A DNA stretch of 64,000 nucleotides from Agriotes lineatus (lineage: Eukaryota > Arthropoda > Insecta > Coleoptera > Elateridae). Position numbers and translations under genes: made by a program. Numbering within the stretch: the stretch's first letter is position 1; each line of letters opens with the position of its first letter. The notes under the pieces are model-generated. The model did no database searches. It was not told where the DNA came from and saw only the letters and a list, made by a program, of their open reading frames with translations. The DNA lies in NCBI GenBank assembly GCA_940337035.1, contig CALNHX010007729.1, positions 1 through 64,000 on the forward strand, read 5' to 3'. Positions 46,671 through 53,846 of the stretch are shown piece after piece.

Positions 46671-47025
46671 TTTCGGGTATTCAACAAAGAAACTAAATGA
46701 CTAATTTAATACTCAAAACTAGTGTGTTGCCTATTTGTATACACACTCGAATAAAGTGACTAAAACTACCAAGAATTTTTCTTAAAATACTAAAAAAATC
46801 TCCAATAAATCGTCGCACCACAAATCTAACGACAATATTGGATGCCACGTTCCTAAACTACTTGCACTTGGGAGATCATGCAAAAAAAACCTATATAACT
46901 ATCATGCAATATAGATACCATACCACCAAGACTAATTCTAACTATATATCTAAATATTCCGAGCACAGCAAGGGAAAAAAAATATATAACACAAGTCCAA
47001 GCCAAGCGAATTCAAACAAAATCAC

Positions 47026-47043
47026 GCCCCACGTTGGGCGCCA
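47026..47043 (-). promoter_or_regulatory. Primer-binding site
   Basis: The minus strand reads TGGCGCCCAACGTGGGGC ten bases after the 5' LTR. It starts TGG, complementary to a tRNA CCA end. The tRNA species is not identified. Confidence 0.7.
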
Positions 47044-47053
47044 ATTAACTCCT

Positions 47054-49094
47054 TGTTACCAAACTCTGACCATAAAATAAGGAGTAGCAAAGGCTACCGG
47101 ATTCTCAGCCGGAGCTGGTCGTGGGTCGAACAGAAAACTTAAAGCGTAAGCTGAAACGGTGAGTAATTTATGGGCGCCAAGTAGCAATAACCCAGCACTT
47201 TGCTAATCATCAAACCAGACACTACGGAAGGTGCTACTAAGCGATCCTGAAAATTAGAGGTAGCGACAAGGACACACAAATCAAATTCGCAGGCATAAGT
47301 AACGAGTATATATAATTTAATAGAATATTAACATTCATAAAATATTAACAATGCTCGGTAGTATATCACAACGACAGATATCACAAACCAGATTTCATAT
47401 AATATAATATCGTAAAATTTATCACAGATTAAACTCACCAGATTAAATGAATAAAGTCGTAGATCGTAGCAATTCGCATGTATGACCAAACGCGTCTCAA
47501 ATTTAAGCGGTAGTTAAGGTTTTGTTTTGTTTGTCAAGTTGAAATCAACGCTAAACCCTCAGTTGCAAAAATACATAACTGTACTAGTAATCAAATGTAC
47601 ACAAATCCCATTGTTACCCAAGATCTTGGTTGATAGGGGCGCAAAATTACCCGAAACACGCTAATTAAATCTCGCCCTGAAGGGGCGTAATTGCTTAAAC
47701 AACGATCGGACTGATTTCGCTAATTTCTTGCAAAATGGGGCCGCACTAAGCCAAATTCAACCGACTGACGGATCTCTCCACTGAGATCGAGTCTAAAATC
47801 GTTTAAATGGGCGTATGCAAGAATTGCTATTACAAAATTCACATAAGGGAAACCTTATCGTCCCTATGCATCTACAATAGACACAGCCTCTAATGGAGGC
47901 TCGAAATGTCAAGTTATAAATATTAAGATGTTATACAACAAAATAGGTTTACTTTAAACTGCAAGTGAGTTATCACAACATTAAAGTAAGTAAATTAGCT
48001 TATCAAAATCTGGCCGTAGCACAAAGCGCTACAATGAATAATTAAACACACATTAAAATCATGCCTATAACACAGGTTAAGTTGGTCGAGCTCAAAACTG
48101 CACAAGAACGCTTAAGGAAATTGCAAAGACAGACCTTGGCTGCACCAGGTGACGAACGTGCTAAATCGGAGGCCTACTGCACGATGTTGAGGAAGCCAGG
48201 TGTTCCAACGGGCTTCATCGCAGGTAACGCAGAGATCTCGGGCCAGTAAATCTGCTAGCCTGTTTTAGGGACTGGAAATCTCCCAAACTCACAGCCAGCC
48301 GACTGCAGCAACTGCCTGGAGAGAGTGCTCTCCAAGAGGGGCCAAATCCATCAACCAAACGCCTCGAAAAGCTCCTGCGCCACATGAACAAACTCGCCGC
48401 TCACCAACAGAGATGCGTTAGTTCATACCAAAGGACTGCTTCCTAATCTGAGTGCGTTCACCGCCCGTACCAAAGGGGAATTGAGTGCTTTCACTGCCCG
48501 TGCCAAAGGGGAGCTGAGTGCGTTCACCGCCCGTACCAAAAGGGAGCTAAAAGGGACAACATTCTGCCTTAGAAATATAACCAGTAATTGTCAAAATAGC
48601 ATACCGTGAGATGTTATGCTCCAAATCGCCCAAGTAGTTACATGTGATTGTCAGATGAATTCCGGACAAAAATCCGTGCTTGAAATGTATCACAACAAAA
48701 ACGTCGGGGGACGTCTCCCAGACCAATTTCACACCAAGATATACATTTTCATGCTAGGATGAGCGTGACAAAACCGAATTACAAATATTCGTGCATCGAT
48801 CAACCAAAGATGCCTTTCACCACATCCATCTTCTGACAACTCAAAATGGCTAATGATAATTTGACAGCTAGGCCCAGAAAATTCCAAATTTGCAGAAAAA
48901 TCGCATCTGCAACCAACATAGCACGCGTACAACGTGAGGCCTAATCTGCAGTGACTTTACTCGAGGAAATGGGTAACTCAAACTAGGCTATTATAGGGTA
49001 AATAGTTAGAGCGAAATGTGCAAAGTGCCTTGAATTAGGCAGGGATAAGGCAAATCGTTAAATTAATACGAAAAGTGACTTTTGGCCCATAACA
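47054..49094 (-). repeat. 5' LTR of the gypsy element (2041 bp)
   Basis: Same ends as the 3' LTR. Contains three 33-bp tandem units (about 48445-48543, unit CTGAGTGCGTTCACCGCCCG...) where the 3' LTR has one, giving the exact 66-bp length difference. Confidence 0.95.
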
Positions 49095-49098
49095 GTCT
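49095..49098. repeat. Target site duplication GTCT, right copy
   Basis: Matches 39034-39037. Confidence 0.8.
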
Positions 49099-49159
49099 CC
49101 TTTATGAAACTTTTGAGGTGTCGGATCTACAGTTTTTGTGTGGCTGTACACGGTAGTAG

Positions 49160-49650
49160 AGGGAAGTGGATGGTTCTGGAACCTCCCCCCACCACTTGAC
49201 CTTGAGTTCAAGGCAAGGCCACGGTCAATCCCAAGGTCACATGCAAGGCGGGGCCACGTGCAAGCCCAAGGTCATGTTCGAAGCGAGGCCACGTTCGGAG
49301 CGAGGCCACGTTCAAGGTCAAACCCGCGTTCGAGGTTGAGGCTACTTTAAAAAAATTCAAGGTCAAGATTGCGTTTACGGCCAAGGGCATAGAAAGAGCT
49401 AAGTAGTGCTTAGAACAGACTGCGCTTAACATATTTATTTAAAAAATTAGGCATGAAGTAAACGCCTAGGATACTTCATGTCTAAATTATGACTCGACTA
49501 GGATTCGAACCTAGGTCTCCCTGTATATCTGCAATCTGCAGCCGAGGGTATCTTTACCTCTAGACCATCGAGTCGGATAGAATATTTGGTTACTCATCCA
49601 GAGTACCTTCGTAGAGTGAAAGATACACATAATTTAATAAAAAAGTTATA
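49160..49650 (-). repeat. Dispersed repeat with tRNA-like module, copy 2
   Basis: Homologous to 19714-20100. Its first part (49200-49380) is an irregular minisatellite of GAGGCCACGTTCAAGGTCA-type units, with CAAGGTCA words at 49232, 49267, 49313 and 49358. Then comes GGATACTTCATGTCTAAATT and the tRNA-like core. It ends where similarity to the BIR relic at 27353 begins (49656). Confidence 0.7.
49491..49574 (-). tRNA. tRNA-like sequence (tRNA or tRNA-derived SINE head)
   Basis: The minus strand folds as a cloverleaf: acceptor halves GACTCGA and TCGAGTC pair over 7 bp, the D arm carries TGGTCTAGAGG (box A), and the T arm CTAGG-TTCGAAT-CCTAG is perfect (box B GGTTCGAATCC). The anticodon arm is abnormal: CCCT/AGGG encloses ~24 nt that contain CTGCA-GAT-TGCAG, so no ordinary anticodon loop can be assigned without removing an insert. 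It lies in a dispersed repeat, so a SINE-type promoter module is more likely than a working tRNA. Confidence 0.45.
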
Positions 49651-49687
49651 TTTAAGATGCACATACAAAGAGTAATTACAGTAGTGG

Positions 49688-50164
49688 CTAGACTAAATGA
49701 TTATAATACCAACAGATTAAGAAATACGTTACAGACATACACATTAGAGCGAATAAAATAGTGCTTAAAACAATAGTAGATATACAGCAGGAATTATCCG
49801 CGGGCGAGAGCAGCTTCTTCAAGACATCAGGTTTATTTTTTAGCAAAATCGTTTGCCAATTCGTATCTACCGCATATGAAGGGAAATGGTATTTTATCTT
49901 GAACGTTAAAACGTTATGTTCAGTAAAGTTGTTCACTTCTATTTTAAAAACGGAAATAGTTGTCAAGGAACTGGTATCCATTTTACGCCACGTCACGTTG
50001 TGCACTCCATCATTGTAGGCGAAAGAAGCTGAACTGCACCGCGGCGGTTGAAGGACGTAGAGAATCCCATCATGAACTGCAGCGAGAGCAACCAAAAATT
50101 GTATTGGTAGCATGTTCAACAAGTCGATGGCAACTAGTGAATGGTTTGGCGCCGCACTTTGCAT
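49688..50164 (-). CDS. Small signal-plus-TM glycoprotein of unknown function
   Basis: 158 aa from the ATG at 50164, which shares its A with the TGA stop of the BIR gene (TGATG). A second in-frame Met 18 codons on begins a better signal peptide (MLPIQFLVALAAVHDGILYVLQ). The mature part is about 90 aa with N-glycosylation sequons NVT and NFT and a central FAYNDGVHNVTW. The C-terminal membrane helix (about residues 129-152, IVLSTILFALMCMSVTYFLI) is followed by a very short tail, and a CC pair sits just before the helix. Predicted topology is type I. The FAYNDGVHNVTW segment is kept in the decayed copy at 27.6 kb. I recognise no family. It could be a virion surface protein or an immune/apoptosis modulator in the membrane. 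Confidence 0.65.
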   Translation of the reverse strand: MQSAAPNHSLVAIDLLNMLPIQFLVALAAVHDGILYVLQPPRCSSASFAYNDGVHNVTWRKMDTSSLTTISVFKIEVNNFTEHNVLTFKIKYHFPSYAVDTNWQTILLKNKPDVLKKLLSPADNSCCISTIVLSTILFALMCMSVTYFLICWYYNHLV

Positions 50165-50544
50165 CACTTATGACAACAGCAAGCTTTTGTTTTGTCGGCT
50201 ACACCCGTTCCATTGTTGCCAGCCACATCTACTCCTGGGGAAAAATGCAACGCATCGAAAAGTTGATAAGTCAAGTCTTCGATGGTTTGTATTTGCTGGT
50301 AGACCTTGGCAATTTTGCAGTTGGGTGACCAACGGAGGTGTTCAGATAGGGGTTTGTCATTGCGCTCCCAGCCAGAAATTTGAACTCCGCAGTGGAAACA
50401 CTGTACACAATTAATCGTGTCGCTGATGCAAAAGAAACCGGCACCTGCTAGCGATTCTGGAGTTTGACCTCGACTCCAATCGCCGAATGTTCGTAGCCGT
50501 TTGGAGTAGCTCCCAAATTCTGGATGTCGAGGTTTTGAGCTCAT
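50164..50544 (-). CDS. Single-BIR inhibitor-of-apoptosis-like protein
   Basis: 126 aa from ATG at 50544. One complete BIR domain at about residues 17-80: RLRTFGDW, AGAGFFCISDTINCVQC, zinc ligands C49, C52, H69 and C76, and the GWERNDKPLSEHLRWSPNC core including the D63 position that helps form the IBM-binding groove. No RING and no second BIR, so it is closer to survivin-size or truncated viral IAPs than to cellular XIAP types. After residue 80 a short helix (VYQQIQTIEDLTYQLFDALHF) and a low-complexity Cys-rich end. BIR proteins of DNA viruses block caspases or sequester IAP antagonists; that role here is inference. It is the first gene of a two-gene unit with the membrane protein. Confidence 0.88.
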   Translation of the reverse strand: MSSKPRHPEFGSYSKRLRTFGDWSRGQTPESLAGAGFFCISDTINCVQCFHCGVQISGWERNDKPLSEHLRWSPNCKIAKVYQQIQTIEDLTYQLFDALHFSPGVDVAGNNGTGVADKTKACCCHK

Positions 50545-50650
50545 GATGGCAACTAACTACGCACACGTTTGTGAAAGTTTTATATTCTACAATTCAAGGT
50601 CACAATCTCGAAACTTTAAAATAAAACCACAGAAATATTTCTAAATATAT

Positions 50651-50944
50651 TTATTTCCAAGTATATGTTATATATGTAACTTCCCCATCCTCCAGTAGGC
50701 CTAGGTACCGGTCCACTGGCTTGAAGATGTTGGTCTGCCACCACACAGCTGACGATCCGTCGAAGACTGCAGGCCACGTCCGTAAGGTGGTCGTCTCCGC
50801 TAGGGTCTCTCCTTGTAGGTTCAAGGCGTACTCCATTGTGACCACTGCCTGGAGAGACCGTTGAGAGGATGCTGGAGGGCAACTAGCCAAAAACCGGCGA
50901 AAATGACGGTAAAATTGTTCTGCATTCTTAAAGTTAGTTGCCAT
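50651..50944 (-). CDS. Unknown small protein, paralogue A of a divergent pair
   Basis: 97 aa from ATG at 50944. It shares an alignable plan with the 103-aa gene at 51113: F-x-FFxx-H/Y-x-F, P.SS-R-LQA-VT-YA-L, LRTWP..FDG....WW......P..R.L..L.DGEV.YITY.W. No signal peptide or membrane helix; mixed alpha/beta by appearance. The family is not recognised. Divergent transcription from a shared 168-bp spacer suggests co-expression. Confidence 0.65.
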   Translation of the reverse strand: MATNFKNAEQFYRHFRRFLASCPPASSQRSLQAVVTMEYALNLQGETLAETTTLRTWPAVFDGSSAVWWQTNIFKPVDRYLGLLEDGEVTYITYTWK

Positions 50945-51112
50945 AGCCGCTTGATGATTATGGTAGGTGCTGGAGGATTATGATGACTGTTACAGAAAAC
51001 AGGCAACTTAATATAGGAGCGTAGTCAAGGATGGGAACGTAGAAGGTCAAGGGTCTTACCTTGAGATTCACATATAAAGCGTAACGTTTTTCCACCACGG
51101 CTACCAGTCATC
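50945..51112. promoter_or_regulatory. Bidirectional promoter between the paralogue pair
   Basis: 168 bp separating two ATGs facing away from each other. A plus-strand TATA-like CATATAAAGC at 51071-51080 (about 40 bp before the ATG) and a minus-strand CTATATTAAG around 51007-51016. Confidence 0.5.
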
Positions 51113-51424
51113 ATGCCTGATATTGTTGTTGATGCGCTCTTTGAAGATGCTCCTACATTTTACAAGGAGTTTGAATACTTCATCACCTCCGAACCGAGAC
51201 CTCCATCAGCTCGTCAACTCCAGGCTGCCGTAACAATAGACTATTCCATGAGTCTTGGAAGCGAGCGCCTATGGCAGTCGACCCTCCTGAGGACGCTACC
51301 CACCACATACGAGGGTGACCCATTCCTGTGGTGGCGGCGGCATGTAGAGGTCCCCATCCAGCGCTTTCTCGCTCGGCTAGCAGATGGGGATGTAGTGTAT
51401 ATTACTTATTGTTGGCTTAATTAA
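51113..51424 (+). CDS. Unknown small protein, paralogue B of a divergent pair
   Basis: 103 aa from ATG at 51113. Key shared residues with paralogue A are LQAAVTIDYSMSLGSE, LLRTLPTTYEGDPFLWWRR and RFLARLADGDVVYITYCW. The C-terminal third is best conserved, so the function probably lies there. TATA-like box about 40 bp upstream. No similarity to a family I know; a virus-specific accessory role is the default guess. Confidence 0.65.
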   Translation: MPDIVVDALFEDAPTFYKEFEYFITSEPRPPSARQLQAAVTIDYSMSLGSERLWQSTLLRTLPTTYEGDPFLWWRRHVEVPIQRFLARLADGDVVYITYCWLN

Positions 51425-51430
51425 ATATAT

Positions 51431-51440
51431 GTATATAAAG
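51431..51440 (+). promoter_or_regulatory. TATA-like box GTATATAAAG
   Basis: About 105 bp before the ATG at 51544; resembles the CATATAAAGC box of the preceding gene. Confidence 0.4.
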
Positions 51441-51543
51441 GGGTCTGTGTTTTATTGCACTCCTAGCGACGTCTATGATTATTGATATTTTATAAGTAGA
51501 AGCCCACGCTTTCAGTATTCATATCCAGTTCGACGCTTGAGCA

Positions 51544-51941
51544 ATGCCTATCGATAAATTTGGTAAACATATGCATGCGAATTCCACGTCACACCCGCAG
51601 GTGTTTGTGGTTGAAGAGCTAAACGAGCCTTTATATTATGAACGAGATTTACAACTAGTATCCATTGCCGTCAATGATGATAGATGGTACATCCTAGCGC
51701 ATGGTGACATCGAATATACTATTCCCTTCCGTGAAGCTGAAATAACAAACGTCTTACTTTATCCCGAAAATACCGAAATTTATATCAACAGGTTGGGGTC
51801 ATATAAATTACACGAAATGATCGAGAAGACATTAAAAAGGGTGATATGCTAAAATTTTGGGCAGTCAAGCCAAATATGTTATATGTGGAATTTCAACTCA
51901 AGGTTCCCATAATTGTTGAGTCCAAAAAGGTAGTGCAGTAA
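51544..51941 (+). pseudogene. 'MPIDKFG' protein, accessory copy with a 1-nt frameshift
   Basis: Starts MPIDKFGKHMHANS and follows the 131-aa gene at 59339 over its length (long open frame of 102 codons to TAA 51850-51852). The matching C-terminal third (the region around LKF...LYV...LLK in the other copy) continues in the neighbouring frame from about 51838 to a TAA at 51939-51941, so one base has been lost in the AAAAAGGGTGAT run. Either this copy now makes a shorter protein or it is decaying. Function unknown; see the intact copy. Confidence 0.7.
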
Positions 51942-52058
51942 ACATGACTTCAAGGTCGCGTTTACGGTCACCTCCTACCACATATAACCTTGGAAATGTG
52001 AAAATAAAAGCGCGTAGAAGAGTCGGCAAGGGTAGTAGCATCCGATAGTCGTGCAGAA
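51942..52058 (+). promoter_or_regulatory. Spacer with TATA-like box before the 220-aa gene
   Basis: CATATAACC at about 51981-51989, 70 bp before the ATG. Confidence 0.35.
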
Positions 52059-52721
52059 ATGGAAGCCTTGTTGAAAGCTATTGAGGTAGTTCAGAGTAAT
52101 AAAGCAAGAAAGCCGCAACCACTGTTCTGTCCGGAACTTCTGAATAGTAGGACGTACAAATTAAATATATCAAGTTCTAAGTACGTCAGTGTAGGGTTTG
52201 ATTGGAGTTCGCAATTTAACCCAAGTATTATAATACGGGGTGCCAAAAATGACTGGGTGCAGTTAAATGAATGGGAGTGGACAGCCCTGATTGCAAATCA
52301 AGGAGTGATTTCCAACTACTTGTATTCTCTCGACGGTGAGTGGCCAGCTCTGGAAATAGGAAAGAAGAGGATTGTATTTGAAGCGATCCAGACAAGGAAA
52401 ATAATCAAATTGGAGGAAGTGGGCTTGTCAGAGGTGCGTTTAGCGAGCGAAACTGTAGAAGAATTGTGGCGATTGCAGAAACTCGTGGAAGTGCGATTCG
52501 CACAATTAAAAGCGTTACACTTTGAGAGTTTCTATAAAGAGATAGTGAAGGGTGTAGCAAACCTTTGTGGAGACTGTTTAGTAAATGTATGGTCTGTAGT
52601 GGATCAGCTGGAGGAGAACTCTGAAAAGACTGCGTGTATGGTGGAAGTGCTAACGTTCGCGAGTTCTATGGTAAAGTGCGACATCGAAGTGGAAGCTCTG
52701 AGTCGTCAGTTGGCAGTGTAG
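52059..52721 (+). CDS. Unknown 220-aa protein; possible PC4-like ssDNA-binding fold in N-terminal half
   Basis: ATG at 52059. Residues about 30-90 (RTYKLNISSSKYVSVGFDWSS ... IIIRG..NDWVQLNEWEWTALI) have the rhythm of a PC4/Sub1-type domain: a beta strand with YVSV, a short charged strand, then (V/S)xLxxxEWxxL before a helix. The C-terminal 100 residues are predicted helical with regular heptads (EELWRLQKLVEVRFAQLKALHF). No membrane segment. If PC4-like it would bind single-stranded DNA during protein-primed replication or act in transcription; this is a weak pattern reading. The next gene starts 4 bases after its stop. Confidence 0.55.
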   Translation: MEALLKAIEVVQSNKARKPQPLFCPELLNSRTYKLNISSSKYVSVGFDWSSQFNPSIIIRGAKNDWVQLNEWEWTALIANQGVISNYLYSLDGEWPALEIGKKRIVFEAIQTRKIIKLEEVGLSEVRLASETVEELWRLQKLVEVRFAQLKALHFESFYKEIVKGVANLCGDCLVNVWSVVDQLEENSEKTACMVEVLTFASSMVKCDIEVEALSRQLAV

Positions 52722-52724
52722 TCA

Positions 52725-53056
52725 TGTGGATGAATTATAGAGAGGCTGCTCGACCGGTTGCAAGAGACGTACCTAGTGCGGTTGAACGATTAGTGAGTTC
52801 GTTAAAGGATTTAGCTTTTGAAGCGTCGCACGAAGTCATATATGGGTTAGGACGTTCCGGATTCAGTGACGAAGAGTTGTATAAAAAAGAAAAACAGTAC
52901 AAAAATGGTGCAGCTGTCGGTCAACTATTTTTAGACGGAGCCATAAATGAAGGCCTCCTTGTAGATTTAATGGATAGTCTTGGCCTAAAATGGCATATGT
53001 GTGAAGTAAAAGCCTTTATAGAGAGGAAGGAAAATGAAGAAGAGCGTGCAGTTTGA
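52725..53056 (+). CDS. Unknown 110-aa helical protein; possible death-fold
   Basis: The first ATG after the preceding stop is 52725 (MWMNYREAARPVARDV); the frame is also open upstream of it. All-helical appearance: AVERLVSSLKDLAF, EVIYGLG, SDEELYKKEKQY, AVGQLFLDGAINEGLLVDLMDSLGLKWHMCEVKAFIERK. The last segment (hydrophobic Leu-Phe ... GLL..L...LGL.......FIE) is reminiscent of helices 4-6 of a death-effector domain as in viral FLIP proteins. Adintovirus-like elements are known to carry apoptosis regulators, and a BIR gene is 2 kb away. The assignment is speculative. Overlaps the next ORF by 23 bases. Confidence 0.5.
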
Positions 53057-53258
53057 CGACTCGAAGAATAAGATTTATAATTTGCATACGTGGACGTATG
53101 CGTATCGAGAAGCTCGAAAATGACGGTGGGAATATGCAGGTGTGGATAGGTTGCGGTTCCATCGGAGGATACTTACTATGGATGAAGTACTGCGAGACGT
53201 CTTGTGCGCCGAACATAGGCAGACAATTTATGTAGAACGCTTTTCTACTAGTACGTAG
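53034..53258 (+). pseudogene. PPP1R15/GADD34-like PP1-binding protein, interrupted by one in-frame UGA
   Basis: ATG at 53034 gives 29 codons to TGA at 53121-53123; the same frame then stays open for 44 codons to TAG at 53256-53258. Before the stop: KKSVQF, an RVxF-type PP1 docking motif, and a W-x-YA-x3-AR run. After the stop: WE-x3-VDR-x-RF-x-RRI. This order and spacing is the signature of the PPP1R15 family (GADD34, CReP, and viral ICP34.5/DP71L), which directs PP1 to eIF2-alpha and restores translation. The family usually has a Gly just at the stop position, so GGA to TGA is a likely lesion. UGA followed by C is a leaky context, so readthrough is possible. Only the break is described here. 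Confidence 0.7.
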
Positions 53259-53330
53259 ATGTTTAATCCATGTAGTTAAACTATATATATTGTAAACAAA
53301 TAAAAAACAATAAAAATTAAAAAGGTTGTT
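53259..53330. terminator. Convergent polyadenylation region
   Basis: Plus-strand AATAAA at 53299 and 53309. On the minus strand the stop codon of the 155-aa gene lies within GAATAAAAC, so its signal overlaps the stop. Confidence 0.6.
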
Positions 53331-53798
53331 TTATTCCATTATGTAGTGATTATAAATATGATACACGTTAGATAAAGCGCAATAACAAATCGGTTTGGAA
53401 TGATATAAACAAGCGGGTTGTGATGGGGTGAGGGCCGGTTTTTCTTCCACTTCGATGATTGGGATGGTAGTAAAGCGGCGTAGAAACGTTGCCTTTTCTC
53501 GACCTTTCACATATACTTCGGTGGCACCTTGCAGAAGACGTCGCAAGATTGCAGGAAACATGTATGCTGGAGTAAATCCCTCATTCCAGTCGATGCAATG
53601 GTGATTAGTCATTACCCAGCGGGCTTGTTGTTGTAAATGAGGTGTTAAGGAATGGAGGGCGAAAGGGGGTTTAAAAATGTGGTGAGATACTGAGGTACCG
53701 TCGTAGGAGGCCAATTCTTTTGGGGTAAAGTGCTTATCGGACGTCTTAAAACCTTGAATATCGATAATGATCTTCATCGTATTAGGTATAGGGAGCAT
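53331..53798 (-). CDS. Conserved arthropod Polinton-associated protein ('DIQGF' family)
   Basis: 155 aa; ATG at 53798, with a second Met (MKIIIDIQGFK) seven codons on that fits the usual start better. Conserved blocks: DIQGF, FTPKELASYDG, HHIFKPPF, QQARWVMTNHHCIDWNEG, VYVKGREKATFLR, and a C-terminal CLYHSKPICYCALSNVYHIY cysteine/histidine cluster. I recall this protein as common in arthropod genomes near Polinton genes. The opening Ile-Ile-x-Asp-x-Gln strand and later acidic/His positions resemble a DEDD-exonuclease or RNase H-like fold, but the acidic set is incomplete, so catalysis is uncertain. Follows MCP in the minus-strand virion block. Confidence 0.7.
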   Translation of the reverse strand: MLPIPNTMKIIIDIQGFKTSDKHFTPKELASYDGTSVSHHIFKPPFALHSLTPHLQQQARWVMTNHHCIDWNEGFTPAYMFPAILRRLLQGATEVYVKGREKATFLRRFTTIPIIEVEEKPALTPSQPACLYHSKPICYCALSNVYHIYNHYIME

Positions 53799-53846
53799 GG
53801 TCTAGTTACGCTAAAAGTCGAGGTGCAACTGAAGTGTTTTGCGAAA

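Larger units (their letters stand above)
39038..49094 (-). mobile_element. Full-length Ty3/gypsy LTR retrotransposon
   Basis: Order on the minus strand: 5' LTR (49094-47054), PBS, gag (46670-45249), pol (45318-42059: protease, RT, RNase H, integrase), ~1 kb non-coding, PPT, 3' LTR (41012-39038). LTRs begin TGTTACC and end ATAACA and differ by only two substitutions I could find plus a 66-bp copy-number difference, so insertion was recent. No env. pol is broken by one frame change in RNase H (about 43600-43650), so this copy is probably not autonomous unless that is a sequencing error. Confidence 0.95.

Noticed and set aside
39038..49094. Possible env gene in the gypsy element
   Set aside because: The 1-kb region after pol has no long minus-strand frame, signal peptide or membrane segment.
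49138..49432. Open frames across the CAAGGTCA-rich repeat
   Set aside because: Low-complexity translation of a minisatellite; not maintained in the other copy at 19.7 kb.
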